Of a DNA stretch of 64,000 nucleotides, positions 51,268 to 59,673 are shown one piece after another. Source of the stretch: Kurthia zopfii (lineage in GTDB: Bacteria > Bacillota > Bacilli > Bacillales_A > Planococcaceae); NCBI RefSeq assembly GCF_003143955.1, contig NZ_QFVS01000005.1, forward strand, positions 1 to 64,000, in the 5' to 3' direction. The notes under the pieces are model-generated. The model did not search any database, had not been told where the DNA came from, and saw only the letters and a list, made by a program, of their open reading frames with translations. Position 1 is the stretch's first letter. Every line of letters begins with the position of its first letter. A program made the position numbers and the translations under genes.

Positions 51268-52485
51268 GTGACAACTAAAACAACAACAGAGAAGAAACCT
51301 ATATCACGCAACCGTCTACTCGGCATTGCAGGGTTAGGTTGGTTATTCGATGCATTGGACGTAGGGATTCTTTCCTTTGTAATAGCAGCACTCGCAATTG
51401 ATTGGAGTTTAACACCTCAAGAGATGGGGTGGATCGGGAGTATTAACTCGATCGGTATGGCATTCGGTGCATTAATATTTGGTTTACTAGCAGATAAATT
51501 CGGACGTAAATCTGTTTTTATGTGGACATTAGTAATATTCTCGGTCGCAAGTGGTTTGTCAGCGTTGACGACAACTTTAGCGGCATTTATGGTTCTTAGA
51601 TTTTTCGTAGGACTTGGGCTAGGCGGGGAGTTACCAGTCGCTTCGACATTAGTTTCGGAAAGTGTTGCCCCGAAAGAAAGAGGACGCGTTGTCGTTCTAT
51701 TAGAGAGCTTCTGGGCAGGCGGTTGGATCATCGCAGCAATCATTTCATACTTCGTCATTCCAGCGTATGGCTGGCGAGTAGCATTACTATTAACGGCGAT
51801 TCCAGCATTCTATGCAATTTACTTACGCATTAGTTTGCCAGATTCACCTAAATATGAAGAAATGAAGGATCAACGCCAATCAATCGCAAAAAACATTGCT
51901 TCTGTATGGAAGAAGGAATATGCGAAAAGTACATTAATGCTATGGATTGTATGGTTCATGGTCGTCTTCTCATACTATGGTATGTTCCTATGGTTACCGA
52001 GCGTTATGGTCATGAAAGGCTTCAGTATGATTCAATCATTTGAATACGTATTGATTATGACATTGGCGCAATTACCAGGGTACTTCCTAGCAGCTTGGAT
52101 CATCGAGAAAATCGGACGTAAATTCGTTTTATCCGTATTTTTACTAGGTACGGCATTTAGTGCATTAATTTTCGGATTTGCGGATTCAACAACTGTATTA
52201 ATTGTTTCAGGGATGTTCCTATCATTCTTCAACTTAGGCGCTTGGGGTGCATTATATGCATACACACCAGAAAATTATCCGACCATTATTCGTGGAACGG
52301 GTGCTGGTATGGCAGCTGCGGTAGGGCGAATCGGTGGTATTTTCGGACCATTAGTAGTAGGAACATTAACTGCTAAAAATATTGAGTTAGGAAGTATCTT
52401 TACCATTTTTACAGTAGCGATTGTGATTGCTATTATCGCGATTATTTTCTTAGGAAAAGAAACGAAGCAAGTTGAACTCGATTAA
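51268..52485 (+). CDS. niaP: MFS niacin transporter (NiaP/YceI-like)
   Basis: This 405-residue 12-helix MFS protein shares long stretches with B. subtilis NiaP (YceI): GIAGLGWLFDALDVGILSF, LGLGGELPVASTLVSE, SFWAGGW and GKETKQVELD. It imports nicotinate or nicotinamide-related acids. GTG 51268 follows GGAGGG; the frame is open upstream to 51220 but would run through the promoter -10. It carries its own promoter and terminator. Confidence 0.85.
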   Translation: MTTKTTTEKKPISRNRLLGIAGLGWLFDALDVGILSFVIAALAIDWSLTPQEMGWIGSINSIGMAFGALIFGLLADKFGRKSVFMWTLVIFSVASGLSALTTTLAAFMVLRFFVGLGLGGELPVASTLVSESVAPKERGRVVVLLESFWAGGWIIAAIISYFVIPAYGWRVALLLTAIPAFYAIYLRISLPDSPKYEEMKDQRQSIAKNIASVWKKEYAKSTLMLWIVWFMVVFSYYGMFLWLPSVMVMKGFSMIQSFEYVLIMTLAQLPGYFLAAWIIEKIGRKFVLSVFLLGTAFSALIFGFADSTTVLIVSGMFLSFFNLGAWGALYAYTPENYPTIIRGTGAGMAAAVGRIGGIFGPLVVGTLTAKNIELGSIFTIFTVAIVIAIIAIIFLGKETKQVELD

Positions 52486-52490
52486 ATAGT

Positions 52491-52532
52491 AAAAGCTGCG
52501 ACCCATTTATTAGAGGGTGGCAGCTTTTTTAC
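52491..52532 (+). terminator. Intrinsic terminator after niaP
   Basis: AAAAGCTGCgACCC pairs with GGGTgGCAGCTTTT, followed by TTTTT. Confidence 0.85.
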
Positions 52533-52604
52533 GTGTCACAGTTGACCAACTGTATTATTTTGATATAAAATATCTGAAAATTCTACTATATGATGATTAA
52601 TACG

Positions 52605-52922
52605 TTAAACTCTAGTTTTTTCGGGTACTGGATATTTAATCGCATTTTTTATTAGTTTTTCGGAAATGGCTTTTTCTAAGTCGATCTCCATATGATCGGC
52701 TAATGCAACTAAATATACTAATACGTCTGCCATCTCTTCTTTAATCTCTTGTCGATATTTCTCTTGTGCAACTTCACCTGTTACTCATTGAAAAGGTTCA
52801 AGTAACTCGTTTGCTTCAAGTGAGATGGAAATGGCTAGACTACGGGCATCTTGGTTAGTATGCCAACCACGTTCTTTTCGAAAAGCTAAAATTTCTTGGA
52901 TTGTTGTTTGCAAAATGACCAC
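52605..52922 (-). pseudogene. MazG-like nucleotide pyrophosphohydrolase with an in-frame opal codon
   Basis: On the minus strand a 106-codon frame from GTG 52922 (or TTG 52913) reads a complete MazG-like protein: TIQEILAFRKERGWHTNQDARSLA, ISLEANELLEPFQ, then EEMADVLVYLVALADHMEIDLEKAI. A TGA at 52787-52785 (codon 46) interrupts it, at the position where the family has tryptophan (FQW). The catalytic EANEL and EEMADVL motifs lie on both sides. Because TGA ends other genes here, translation should stop. A single G-to-A change (TGG to TGA) or a sequencing error would explain it. Confidence 0.75.
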
Positions 52923-52995
52923 TTCTTTCCATATATTTAAAATGAGTATAACATTTATAAACTGATAGTTATTTTCAAAAAGGATGGGATCACGT

Positions 52996-54165
52996 ATGAA
53001 TAGTGATATGTTGAAGTCAATTAAACCAAAGTTAGATGATGTTTTTCAATATTTACATGAACACCCAGAGAAAAGTTGGCATGAAGTAAATACGACGAAA
53101 TATTTAGCGGAACTATTGGAGCAGCTAGGTTATGAAGTTCATTTATTCGATCGCATTCCTGGTCTATATGTTGAAACCGGTCAAGGGAAGCCTGTGATCG
53201 GTCTTAGAACAGATATTGATGCACTATGGCAAGATGTTGAAGGCACGATGAAAGCGAATCATTCATGCGGTCATGACGGACATATGACAATGGCAATCGG
53301 TGCGTGTATGATGCTGAAAAAGTTGGAAGAACTAGAGCTACTTCAAAATGAAAATGGTGGCACATACCGCATCATTTTCCAACCAGCTGAAGAAAAAGGC
53401 CAAGGCGCACTTGCGATGATTGACCGAGGAATTATTGATGATATTGATTATTTATTCGGCGTTCACGTAAGACCGATTCAAGAATTAAAGGATGGAGAGT
53501 TCAGCCCGGCGTTACACCACGGCGCTTCTATGATGCTGTCATGCGAAATATATGGTGAAGAAGCCCATGCGGCAAGACCTCATTTAGGTAAAAATGCGAT
53601 TGAAATCGGTAGTAGTTTAGTCGATGCATTGAAGTCCATTCATGTCGACACTACGATTCCGTGGTCGGTGAAAGTCACTCGTTTCCAAGCAGGGGGTGAG
53701 GCGGGGAATGTCATCCCAGGTAAGGCAATCTTGACGATGGATGCACGCGCCCAAACGAATGAGGCGATGGATCAATTGAGCGCAGGGATTGATCGAGGAA
53801 TTCGTGCAATTGAGGAAATGTATGGTGTGCGGATTTCACAGAAGGTGCTGGTCGATATTGCAGCAGCGGAAGTAGATGATGATGCACGCGACCTTTTAAA
53901 ACAATCGATTATCGAAGCGGTTGGTGAGGAGAATCTAGGTGAGGAAGTCGTAACACCTGGTGGCGAAGATTTCCATTTTTATACGAAAAGACGACCTCAT
54001 GTGAAAGCTGCTATGCTAGGATTAGGCTGTGGAGTAGTTCCTGGATTACATCATCCACATATGACTTTTAATAGAGAGCAGTTAATTGTTGGTGTCGATA
54101 TTTTATCGCGCGCAATCGTTCATGCGATGAAAAAGGCGAAAATGGAGATGGCAACAGTTAGTTGA
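52996..54165 (+). CDS. M20-family amidohydrolase (N-acyl amino acid hydrolase type)
   Basis: This 389-residue metal-dependent hydrolase has M20 landmarks: RTDIDALWQDVEG, HSCGHDGHMTMAIG, QPAEEKGQGALAMI, FGVHVRP and the last ligand in HHPHMTFN. It is close to the hippurate hydrolase/N-acetyl-diaminopimelate deacetylase group. The following gene is an enolase-superfamily racemase, which points to deacylation or desuccinylation of N-acyl-L-amino acids. ATG 52996 is preferred because the preceding AGGATGGGAT resembles an RBS; ATG 52984 touches AAAAGG. It ends 13 bases before the next gene. Confidence 0.85.
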   Translation: MNSDMLKSIKPKLDDVFQYLHEHPEKSWHEVNTTKYLAELLEQLGYEVHLFDRIPGLYVETGQGKPVIGLRTDIDALWQDVEGTMKANHSCGHDGHMTMAIGACMMLKKLEELELLQNENGGTYRIIFQPAEEKGQGALAMIDRGIIDDIDYLFGVHVRPIQELKDGEFSPALHHGASMMLSCEIYGEEAHAARPHLGKNAIEIGSSLVDALKSIHVDTTIPWSVKVTRFQAGGEAGNVIPGKAILTMDARAQTNEAMDQLSAGIDRGIRAIEEMYGVRISQKVLVDIAAAEVDDDARDLLKQSIIEAVGEENLGEEVVTPGGEDFHFYTKRRPHVKAAMLGLGCGVVPGLHHPHMTFNREQLIVGVDILSRAIVHAMKKAKMEMATVS

Positions 54166-54178
54166 TGAGGCAAAATAG

Positions 54179-55288
54179 ATGAAGATTAAGAAATTTATTC
54201 TAAGAACGATGAATATGCGTATGAAATCCCCTTTTAAAACAAGTTTCGGAAGCGTACAAGATAAGCTTTTTCTGATTGTAGAAGCATACGACGATCAAGG
54301 GAATTGCGGCTATGGCGAGTGCGATGCATTTGAAGCCCCGTGGTATACGGAAGAAACGGTAGCGACATGCCATCATATGTTGCAAGATTTCATGTTGCCG
54401 ACTTTATTGACAGAAGCGATTCATCATCCAAGTGACGTACGCGAACTACTTGCAGTTTATCGTCGAAATTCTATGGCAAAAGCAGCCGTCGAAACGGCGA
54501 TTTGGGATTTATATGCGAAAAGAGTAGGGAAGCCACTTTATGAAGTGATCGGTGGCGTACGACAAGCGATTGATGTCGGTGTTAGTATCGGACTTCAACC
54601 AATGACAGAAATGCTTTATCAAAAAATTGATGCTGCATTAGGCAATGGTGCGAAAAGAGTGAAAGTGAAAATAAAACCTGGTAATGACTTAGCGTTAGTC
54701 GCGACTATTCGTGAACGTTACCCAGACTTGCCATTAATGGTGGATGCGAACTCTGCCTATACTTTGAAAGATATGGAGCATTTAAAAAAATTCGATCCGT
54801 ACAATTTATTGATGATGGAACAACCATTAGGGGCGGACGATATTTTAGATCATGCTATGCTACAAAAACAATTGAATACACCGATTTGTTTGGATGAGAG
54901 TATTTGCAGTTTGAAAGATGCTCAAACGGCGATTGCGTTGAATGCTTGTAAAATATTCAATGTGAAAATTGCGCGTGTGGGCGGTATTGAGGAAGCTCGA
55001 CTGATTCACGAAGAAGCTTCCAGAGCGGATCTCCAACTTTGGGGTGGAGGTATGTTAGAAGCCGGTATTGGACGGGCGCATAGTGTAGCACTGACGACAT
55101 TACAAAACTTCACATTACCAGCAGATACATCAGGTTCTAGCCATTATTTTGATGAAGATCTTATTTCCCCTGAAGTTGTTGTCGTAAATGGCGAAATTCA
55201 CTTACCTTCACAGCCTGGAATCGGCTATTCAATCAATGAAGAAGCATATGAAAAGTATACGATTAAAAAAATAGAAATAGAGGTGTAG
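54179..55288 (+). CDS. Enolase-superfamily N-succinyl-amino acid racemase / o-succinylbenzoate synthase-type enzyme
   Basis: This 369-residue muconate-lactonizing-group protein has KVKIKPGND (catalytic lysine pair), metal ligands in VDANSAY, MMEQPLGADD and CLDESICSL, and the second catalytic lysine in NVKIARVGGIEEARLI. The pair of lysines, the sequence and the link to an M20 hydrolase match the NSAR/OSBS group of Bacillales. In those organisms NSAR works in D-to-L amino acid conversion when outside the men cluster, as here. MenC in menaquinone synthesis remains an alternative. Confidence 0.85.
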   Translation: MKIKKFILRTMNMRMKSPFKTSFGSVQDKLFLIVEAYDDQGNCGYGECDAFEAPWYTEETVATCHHMLQDFMLPTLLTEAIHHPSDVRELLAVYRRNSMAKAAVETAIWDLYAKRVGKPLYEVIGGVRQAIDVGVSIGLQPMTEMLYQKIDAALGNGAKRVKVKIKPGNDLALVATIRERYPDLPLMVDANSAYTLKDMEHLKKFDPYNLLMMEQPLGADDILDHAMLQKQLNTPICLDESICSLKDAQTAIALNACKIFNVKIARVGGIEEARLIHEEASRADLQLWGGGMLEAGIGRAHSVALTTLQNFTLPADTSGSSHYFDEDLISPEVVVVNGEIHLPSQPGIGYSINEEAYEKYTIKKIEIEV

Positions 55289-55289
55289 T

Positions 55290-55763
55290 ATGGATTTTAA
55301 AGTAGTCGCATTGGATTCGTTTAAAATTGTAGGGAAAAAAGCTAATTTTTCAACGGTGAATGGTGAAAACTTTCAAGAAATTCCGAAAATGTGGGAAGCA
55401 GCAAATGCTTCTGGTTTAGATGGGGAATTAGCGAAAGTGAGCAATGGTCAAATCGAGGGAATTCTAGGTGTATGTAAAAGCACGATGGAGCAACCAACGA
55501 ATATGGATTACTGGATTGCTGTGACTGCAGATGGTGATTATGATGAGTATGAATCTGAAGTGATTCCTGCTTCGAATTGGGCTGTATTTGAATTAATTGG
55601 ACCGATGCCAGAAACGATGCAAAAGGGTTTTGAATCTATTTTCACTGAAGTTTTGCCAAAGGGTGAAATCAAAATGTCAGGGGCATTCCAACTCGAAGTA
55701 TATACAGATGAAGATCCTATGGCAGAAGATTTGCATTCACAAATTTGGATTATGATTGAATAA
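55290..55763 (+). CDS. GyrI-like small-molecule-binding protein
   Basis: This 157-residue protein matches the GyrI/AraC effector-binding fold: FKIVGKKANFSTVNGENFQEIPKMWEAAN, then DYWIAVTADGDY and IPASNWAVFELIGPMPETMQKGFESIFTEVLP. There is no DNA-binding domain, so it may bind small hydrophobic or cationic molecules, or act as a hydrolase as some SHP2/GyrI proteins do. It starts one base after the racemase stop codon and closes the operon. Confidence 0.8.
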   Translation: MDFKVVALDSFKIVGKKANFSTVNGENFQEIPKMWEAANASGLDGELAKVSNGQIEGILGVCKSTMEQPTNMDYWIAVTADGDYDEYESEVIPASNWAVFELIGPMPETMQKGFESIFTEVLPKGEIKMSGAFQLEVYTDEDPMAEDLHSQIWIMIE

Positions 55764-55769
55764 AAAAAG

Positions 55770-55809
55770 AAAGGCTACTTCGTTTGAAAATGCGAAGTAA
55801 GCCTTTTAA
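55770..55809. terminator. Bidirectional terminator between GyrI-like and GNAT-fusion genes
   Basis: AAAGGCTACTTCG pairs with CGAAGTAAGCCTTT (one bulge), A-run before and TTTT after. Confidence 0.8.
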
Positions 55810-55814
55810 ATTTG

Positions 55815-56612
55815 TTAAAGAATAATGCCCATGAATAGCTCATCAAAATATTGATTATCATATAGAATCGCATCTTTTTTGATTCCTTCAGTTAAGAATC
55901 CGAACTGCTCAAAGCGATTGATCAATGCAGTATCTGATACTGAAACAGATAATTCGATTCGATGAATATTATTAAGAGATGCCCAACGTTTTGCAGATTC
56001 TAATAATAATAAATCAATATTTAGCGGAATATAATCTTGTGCGATTGTAAGTTTAACTTCAGCGCGATGTTGTGCATAACTTGGTGAAACCTTGCTTATT
56101 TCAACTGCACCTTGAATATTACCTTCTACGATTGCGACAAATACTTGTCCAATGTTTTTAGCATGCCAAGTTGAAATGCGTTTTCGTAGCATGGGTGCTG
56201 TTTCTGCTGTATGTAAAAAGTAGGGGGGAGTAGCTTCTTTTTCTATGTTTACTCTTTGAGCCAATTTTACAAGGTTACGAGCATCATCTAATTCGGCAGG
56301 GCGAATAATATAGGTGCTAGTTTTTTGGTCAGCAAATTCAGATTGCTCAATTTGAAATTGAGGTTTTTCGAACTGTACATAATAACTAGGTAGCACTTTA
56401 GAAACGAAGTAGCCGTTATTTGTCCAAGAGAGGAAATGTTGTAATGGTGGCTTTGTTTTTGTCCACCAACTCTTATTCAAGTAAGCAGCATTCGGTAGTT
56501 TTTGGCCAATAATCGTTTCGACTTCAGCGAAAGTAAGCTTTAAAGTACCTTCTTTAGAGGCTTCGAAGTAATTGGCTAAAGGAATATATTTGTTTTCGAT
56601 TTTATTTTCCAT
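55815..56612 (-). CDS. DUF7662-type domain fused to a GNAT acetyltransferase
   Basis: This 265-residue protein has an N-terminal domain (about 1-85) like the small protein at 6809-7138: KYIPLANYFEASKEG, FAEVETIIGQKLPNAAYLNKSWW, LSWTNNGYFVSKVLPS. A GNAT domain follows (about 100-265), with IRPAELDDARNLVKLAQRV and a late RFEQFGFLTEGIKKDAILYDNQYFDELFMGI; the acetyl-CoA loop is degenerate. The fusion suggests the small domain directs the acetyltransferase to a target. It faces the racemase operon tail-to-tail. Substrate unknown. Confidence 0.78.
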   Translation of the reverse strand: MENKIENKYIPLANYFEASKEGTLKLTFAEVETIIGQKLPNAAYLNKSWWTKTKPPLQHFLSWTNNGYFVSKVLPSYYVQFEKPQFQIEQSEFADQKTSTYIIRPAELDDARNLVKLAQRVNIEKEATPPYFLHTAETAPMLRKRISTWHAKNIGQVFVAIVEGNIQGAVEISKVSPSYAQHRAEVKLTIAQDYIPLNIDLLLLESAKRWASLNNIHRIELSVSVSDTALINRFEQFGFLTEGIKKDAILYDNQYFDELFMGIIL

Positions 56613-56882
56613 TTGGACCCCTCTTCATTGATTGTAGTTCATCAAAATAATACCATAATTCCTATGCTTAAATGACTAAAAAACAATAATATACATAAAA
56701 AATTATTAAATTAATATGAAAAATAATACAAATAACTATAGATAATGGAATAAAAAGTCATTTGTTTGTTCTAAAGTGGATTTAAGGTTCGGCGAAAATT
56801 GTTCAATTTTGTTTCTGCGTTAAATATGGTAAAATATTTACGATAATTAAGTAAATCTATTTCTTCAGGAGGAATTTATAAT
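56613..56882. other. 270-bp intergenic region between the GNAT-fusion and ppaC genes
   Basis: AT-rich, no ORF with an RBS and no clear palindrome. It must hold both divergent promoters; no pair of hexamers stood out. The ppaC RBS (CAGGAGGAATT) is at its right edge. Confidence 0.4.
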
Positions 56883-57809
56883 ATGAGTAAAGTTTTAGTT
56901 TTCGGACATAAAAATCCAGATACAGATACAATTACATCATCATTAGTTTATGCATATTTAAAACAACAACAAGGTGTTGATGCAGAGGCAGTTCGTTTAG
57001 GAGAGCCAAATAACGAAACAGCTTTCGCTTTAGAAAAATTCGGTTTTGATGCACCTCGTCTTGTCGAAACAGTTGCGAATGAAGCTTCTGAAGTAATTCT
57101 TGTAGACCACAATGAATTCCAACAATCAGCTGCAGATATTAAAGAAGTAACAGTTACGGAAGTAATCGATCACCACCGTATCGCTAACTTCGAAACAGCG
57201 AATCCACTTTACTACCGTGCAGAGCCAGTTGGTTGTACTGCAACGATTTTAAATAAAATTTTCAAAGAACATGACATCGAAATTCCTGCTAAATATGCTG
57301 GATTAATGCTTTCTGCAATCGTGTCAGATACTTTACTTTTAAAATCACCAACTTGCACAGATCAAGATGTAAAAGCTGCAAAAGAATTAGCTGAAAAAGC
57401 TGGCGTTAACTTAGAAGAATACGGTTTAGCAATGCTTAAAGCAGGTGCAGACCTTTCTGATAAATCTTTAGAAGACTTACTTTCACTTGATGCAAAAGAA
57501 TTCGCAATGGGTGCAAATAAAGTTGTCATCGCACAAGTAAATGCTGTTGACGTAAACGATGTACTTGGTCGCCAATCAGAACTAGAAGCATTATTAAATA
57601 AAGAAATTGCAGATAAAGGATTAGATTTATTCTTCTTCGTAGTAACTGATATTTTAAATAATGATTCAGTAGCAGTTCCAGCAGGCGCTCAATCAGCGAA
57701 ATCAGCTGAAGCATTTGGCGTAGCGTTAGAGAATAACCGCATTGTATTAAAAGATGTAGTATCTCGTAAAAAACAAATCGTTCCAGCTTTAACTGACGCT
57801 TTAAAATAA
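56883..57809 (+). CDS. ppaC: Manganese-dependent inorganic pyrophosphatase (family II)
   Basis: This 308-residue DHH-family enzyme hydrolyses pyrophosphate. Motifs include [14 protein letters not shown] (N-terminal metal ligands), [10 protein letters not shown] (second DHN/H set) and VIDHHRI (DHH). The C-terminal DHHA2 domain includes SRKKQIVP. Length is exact for the family. RBS AGGAGGAATT precedes ATG. Codon use is highly biased toward preferred codons, consistent with strong expression. Confidence 0.97.
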   Translation: MSKVLVFGHKNPDTDTITSSLVYAYLKQQQGVDAEAVRLGEPNNETAFALEKFGFDAPRLVETVANEASEVILVDHNEFQQSAADIKEVTVTEVIDHHRIANFETANPLYYRAEPVGCTATILNKIFKEHDIEIPAKYAGLMLSAIVSDTLLLKSPTCTDQDVKAAKELAEKAGVNLEEYGLAMLKAGADLSDKSLEDLLSLDAKEFAMGANKVVIAQVNAVDVNDVLGRQSELEALLNKEIADKGLDLFFFVVTDILNNDSVAVPAGAQSAKSAEAFGVALENNRIVLKDVVSRKKQIVPALTDALK

Positions 57810-57818
57810 GTAATTTAG

Positions 57819-57860
57819 AAATCCCGAAAGAATATTTACCTATTCTTTCGGGATTTTTTT
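57819..57860 (+). terminator. Intrinsic terminator after ppaC
   Basis: AAATCCCGAAAGAATA pairs with TATTCTTTCGGGATTT, followed by TTTTTT. Confidence 0.9.
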
Positions 57861-57885
57861 GTGGAGAAAATCCATTTTCTGAATG

Positions 57886-57899
57886 CCTATAGGGGTATA
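57886..57899. promoter_or_regulatory. CsoR/CstR-like operator candidate before the DsbA-like gene
   Basis: CCTATAGGGGTATA (reverse complement TATACCCCTATAGG) resembles the AT-flanked G/C-tract sites bound by the CsoR family (copper- and sulfur-sensing). It lies about 60 bases before the DsbA-like start. No CsoR-family gene is in this window, so this is a motif resemblance only. Confidence 0.4.
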
Positions 57900-57960
57900 A
57901 GTCGAATTGTTTGATTTTCAACTAATGAACCATATACAATGTTCGCAGAGGTGATAGGAA

Positions 57961-58668
57961 ATGAAAATTGAAGTATGGTCAGATTACGCTTGCCCATTTT
58001 GCTATATCGGTAAGAGAGAATTAGAAAATGCGATTGAAAATACAGGATTTAAAGGGAAAGTAGATGTGGAATTCAAAGCATATCAACTGGATCCAGGATC
58101 TCCTGCAGAATCAGATGAAACAATGTATTCAGCATTAGCTCGTAAATTTGGTTCTTCTGAAGAACAAGCAAAATCACAAACAGAAGGAATCAAAGCGAGA
58201 GCTGCAGAAGTTGGCTTAAACTATGATTTCGACAAAATGACTCCTGCGAATACATTTAAAGCACACCGTCTTTCTAAATTCGCTGGTACTTTTAATAAAG
58301 AGAAAGAAATGACTGAACGTCTTTTAAAAGCATACTTTGAAGAAGGCGCTAAACTTGGTAATACAGATGTATTAGTAACTTTAGCAATTGAAATCGGTTT
58401 AGACGAAAAAGTAGTACGTGATTTCTTATCGGATGATCAGTTCGCTACAGAAGTATTAACAGATATTGAACAAGCGCGTGAAATTGGTGTCCAAGGTGTA
58501 CCATTCTTCGTCATCAATCAAAAATATGCAATTTCAGGTGCTCAACCTACAGAAGTATTTGAGCAAGCTGTTAAGCAAGTGGCGGAAGAAGAAGGTTTGC
58601 GTCCTGGCATTCAAATGATGGGTTCTGGAGATGCTGGCGTTTGTAAAGACGGCCAATGTGAAATCTAA
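57961..58668 (+). CDS. DsbA/FrnE-type thiol oxidoreductase
   Basis: This 235-residue thioredoxin-fold protein with inserted helical domain has active site CPFC (in DYACPFCYIGKRELE, residues 11-14 region) and the cis-proline loop VQGVPFFVI. Without a signal peptide it acts in the cytoplasm, as FrnE-like 2-hydroxychromene isomerase/DsbA proteins do in oxidative stress. The C-terminus ends GVCKDGQCEI, a second CX5C pair that may be a redox or metal site. RBS AGGTGATAGG is before ATG. Confidence 0.85.
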   Translation: MKIEVWSDYACPFCYIGKRELENAIENTGFKGKVDVEFKAYQLDPGSPAESDETMYSALARKFGSSEEQAKSQTEGIKARAAEVGLNYDFDKMTPANTFKAHRLSKFAGTFNKEKEMTERLLKAYFEEGAKLGNTDVLVTLAIEIGLDEKVVRDFLSDDQFATEVLTDIEQAREIGVQGVPFFVINQKYAISGAQPTEVFEQAVKQVAEEEGLRPGIQMMGSGDAGVCKDGQCEI

Positions 58669-58677
58669 AGTTTAATC

Positions 58678-58718
58678 AAACCTACGACTTTTCAGACAAA
58701 AGTCGTAGGTTTATTTTA
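58678..58718 (+). terminator. Intrinsic terminator after the DsbA-like gene
   Basis: AAACCTACGACTTTT (58678-58692) pairs with AAAAGTCGTAGGTTT (58698-58712) with ATTTTATT after it. Confidence 0.85.
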
Positions 58719-58771
58719 TTGACTAAAAATAGAATAGACTGTAATATTGTACTTATCTCGAAATCGAGATA
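58719..58771 (+). promoter_or_regulatory. azoR promoter with MhqR-type operator
   Basis: TTGACT (58719-58724), a 17-base spacer, TAATAT (58742-58747). TATCTCGA-AA-TCGAGATA at 58754-58771 is a perfect 8-2-8 palindrome, matching the MhqR box and the site at mhqD. It covers the start of transcription. Confidence 0.88.
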
Positions 58772-58802
58772 TTAAATTTATAAACAAATGGGAGAGATTA
58801 TT

Positions 58803-59453
58803 TTGACAAACGTTTTAGTAGTAAAAGCAAATAACCGTCCTTCAACTGAAGGCGTTTCAAGTAAAATGTACGAAGTATTCATGGAAGCAGTAAAAGGTGC
58901 AGAAAACCTTAACGTTACAACTTATGATGTATACGAAGAAAACACGCCATACTTCGGTCAAGAAGTATTCAACGCATACGGTAAATTAGCTCAAGGACAA
59001 GAATTAAACGAAGCTGAAGCTGAAGTAATGGCTGCACAAAACAAAGCTCGTCAAGCAATCACTGATGCTGATGTAGTAGTATTCGCATTCCCACTTTGGA
59101 ACTTAACAATTCCAGCTAAATTACAAACTTTCATTGATTACACTTACGCTGCAGGTTTCTCATTCAAATATGATGAAAACGGCAACCTAGTGTCATTATT
59201 AACTGATAAGAAAGCAATCATCTTAAACGCTCGTGGCGGCATCTACTCTACACCAGAAACTGCTGGTATGGAAATGGCTGTTAACTACATCAAAACAGTT
59301 GTAGGCGGCGTATACGGTATGGAAATCATCGATGAAGTAATCATCGAAGGTCACAACGCTATGCCAGCAAAAGCTGAAGAAATTAAAGCAGCTGGTTACG
59401 AAGCAGTTAAAGCAGCAGCAGCTCGTCTTGCTGAAGTAGCAGTAAACGCATAA
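58803..59453 (+). CDS. azoR: FMN-dependent NADH-azoreductase / quinone reductase
   Basis: This 216-residue flavodoxin-fold enzyme has an N-terminal NVLVVKANNRPSTEG, then FAFPLWNLTIPAKLQTFIDY (FMN-binding) and NARGGIYSTPE. It reduces quinones and azo dyes in two-electron steps. The frame begins at ATG 58788, but GGGAGAG is within that extension and precedes TTG 58803 by six bases; TTG gives MTNVLVVK, the usual AzoR start. In B. subtilis azoR2 and mhqD share MhqR control, as they appear to here. Confidence 0.93.
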   Translation: MTNVLVVKANNRPSTEGVSSKMYEVFMEAVKGAENLNVTTYDVYEENTPYFGQEVFNAYGKLAQGQELNEAEAEVMAAQNKARQAITDADVVVFAFPLWNLTIPAKLQTFIDYTYAAGFSFKYDENGNLVSLLTDKKAIILNARGGIYSTPETAGMEMAVNYIKTVVGGVYGMEIIDEVIIEGHNAMPAKAEEIKAAGYEAVKAAAARLAEVAVNA

Positions 59454-59469
59454 TTTTTAATAAGCTAAC

Positions 59470-59505
59470 AAAGGAGGTTGGGGAGAAATCCCTGACCTCC
59501 TTTTT
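59470..59505 (+). terminator. Intrinsic terminator after azoR
   Basis: AAAGGAGGT (59470-59478) pairs with ACCTCCTTT (59495-59503), inner GGGG/CCC pairing, then TT. Confidence 0.8.
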
Positions 59506-59621
59506 CAATTGAGTCCAAAAGTAATCTATTCGTGTCATGTGAAAGAAGGTGAAAACAAATATTTCCACTAATTTCATTCACCTCAACATTTGGCATAGTG
59601 CCGTATTTTTAAAAGCATACA

Positions 59622-59665
59622 AAAAGGACTTCAGCATTTGACCAATGCCGAAGTCCTTTTATTAA
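59622..59665 (-). terminator. Terminator after the YceI-family gene
   Basis: AAAAGGACTTC (59622-59632) pairs with GAAGTCCTTTT (59650-59660), with inner stem GCATT/AATGC. It lies directly after the minus-strand YceI stop codon. Confidence 0.8.
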
Positions 59666-59673
59666 CGAGTTGA

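Noticed and set aside
52605-52922. TGA read as tryptophan (UGA recoding)
   Set aside because: Other genes in the window end with TGA (for example at 7138 and 54165), so TGA is a stop here; a point mutation or sequencing error is simpler.
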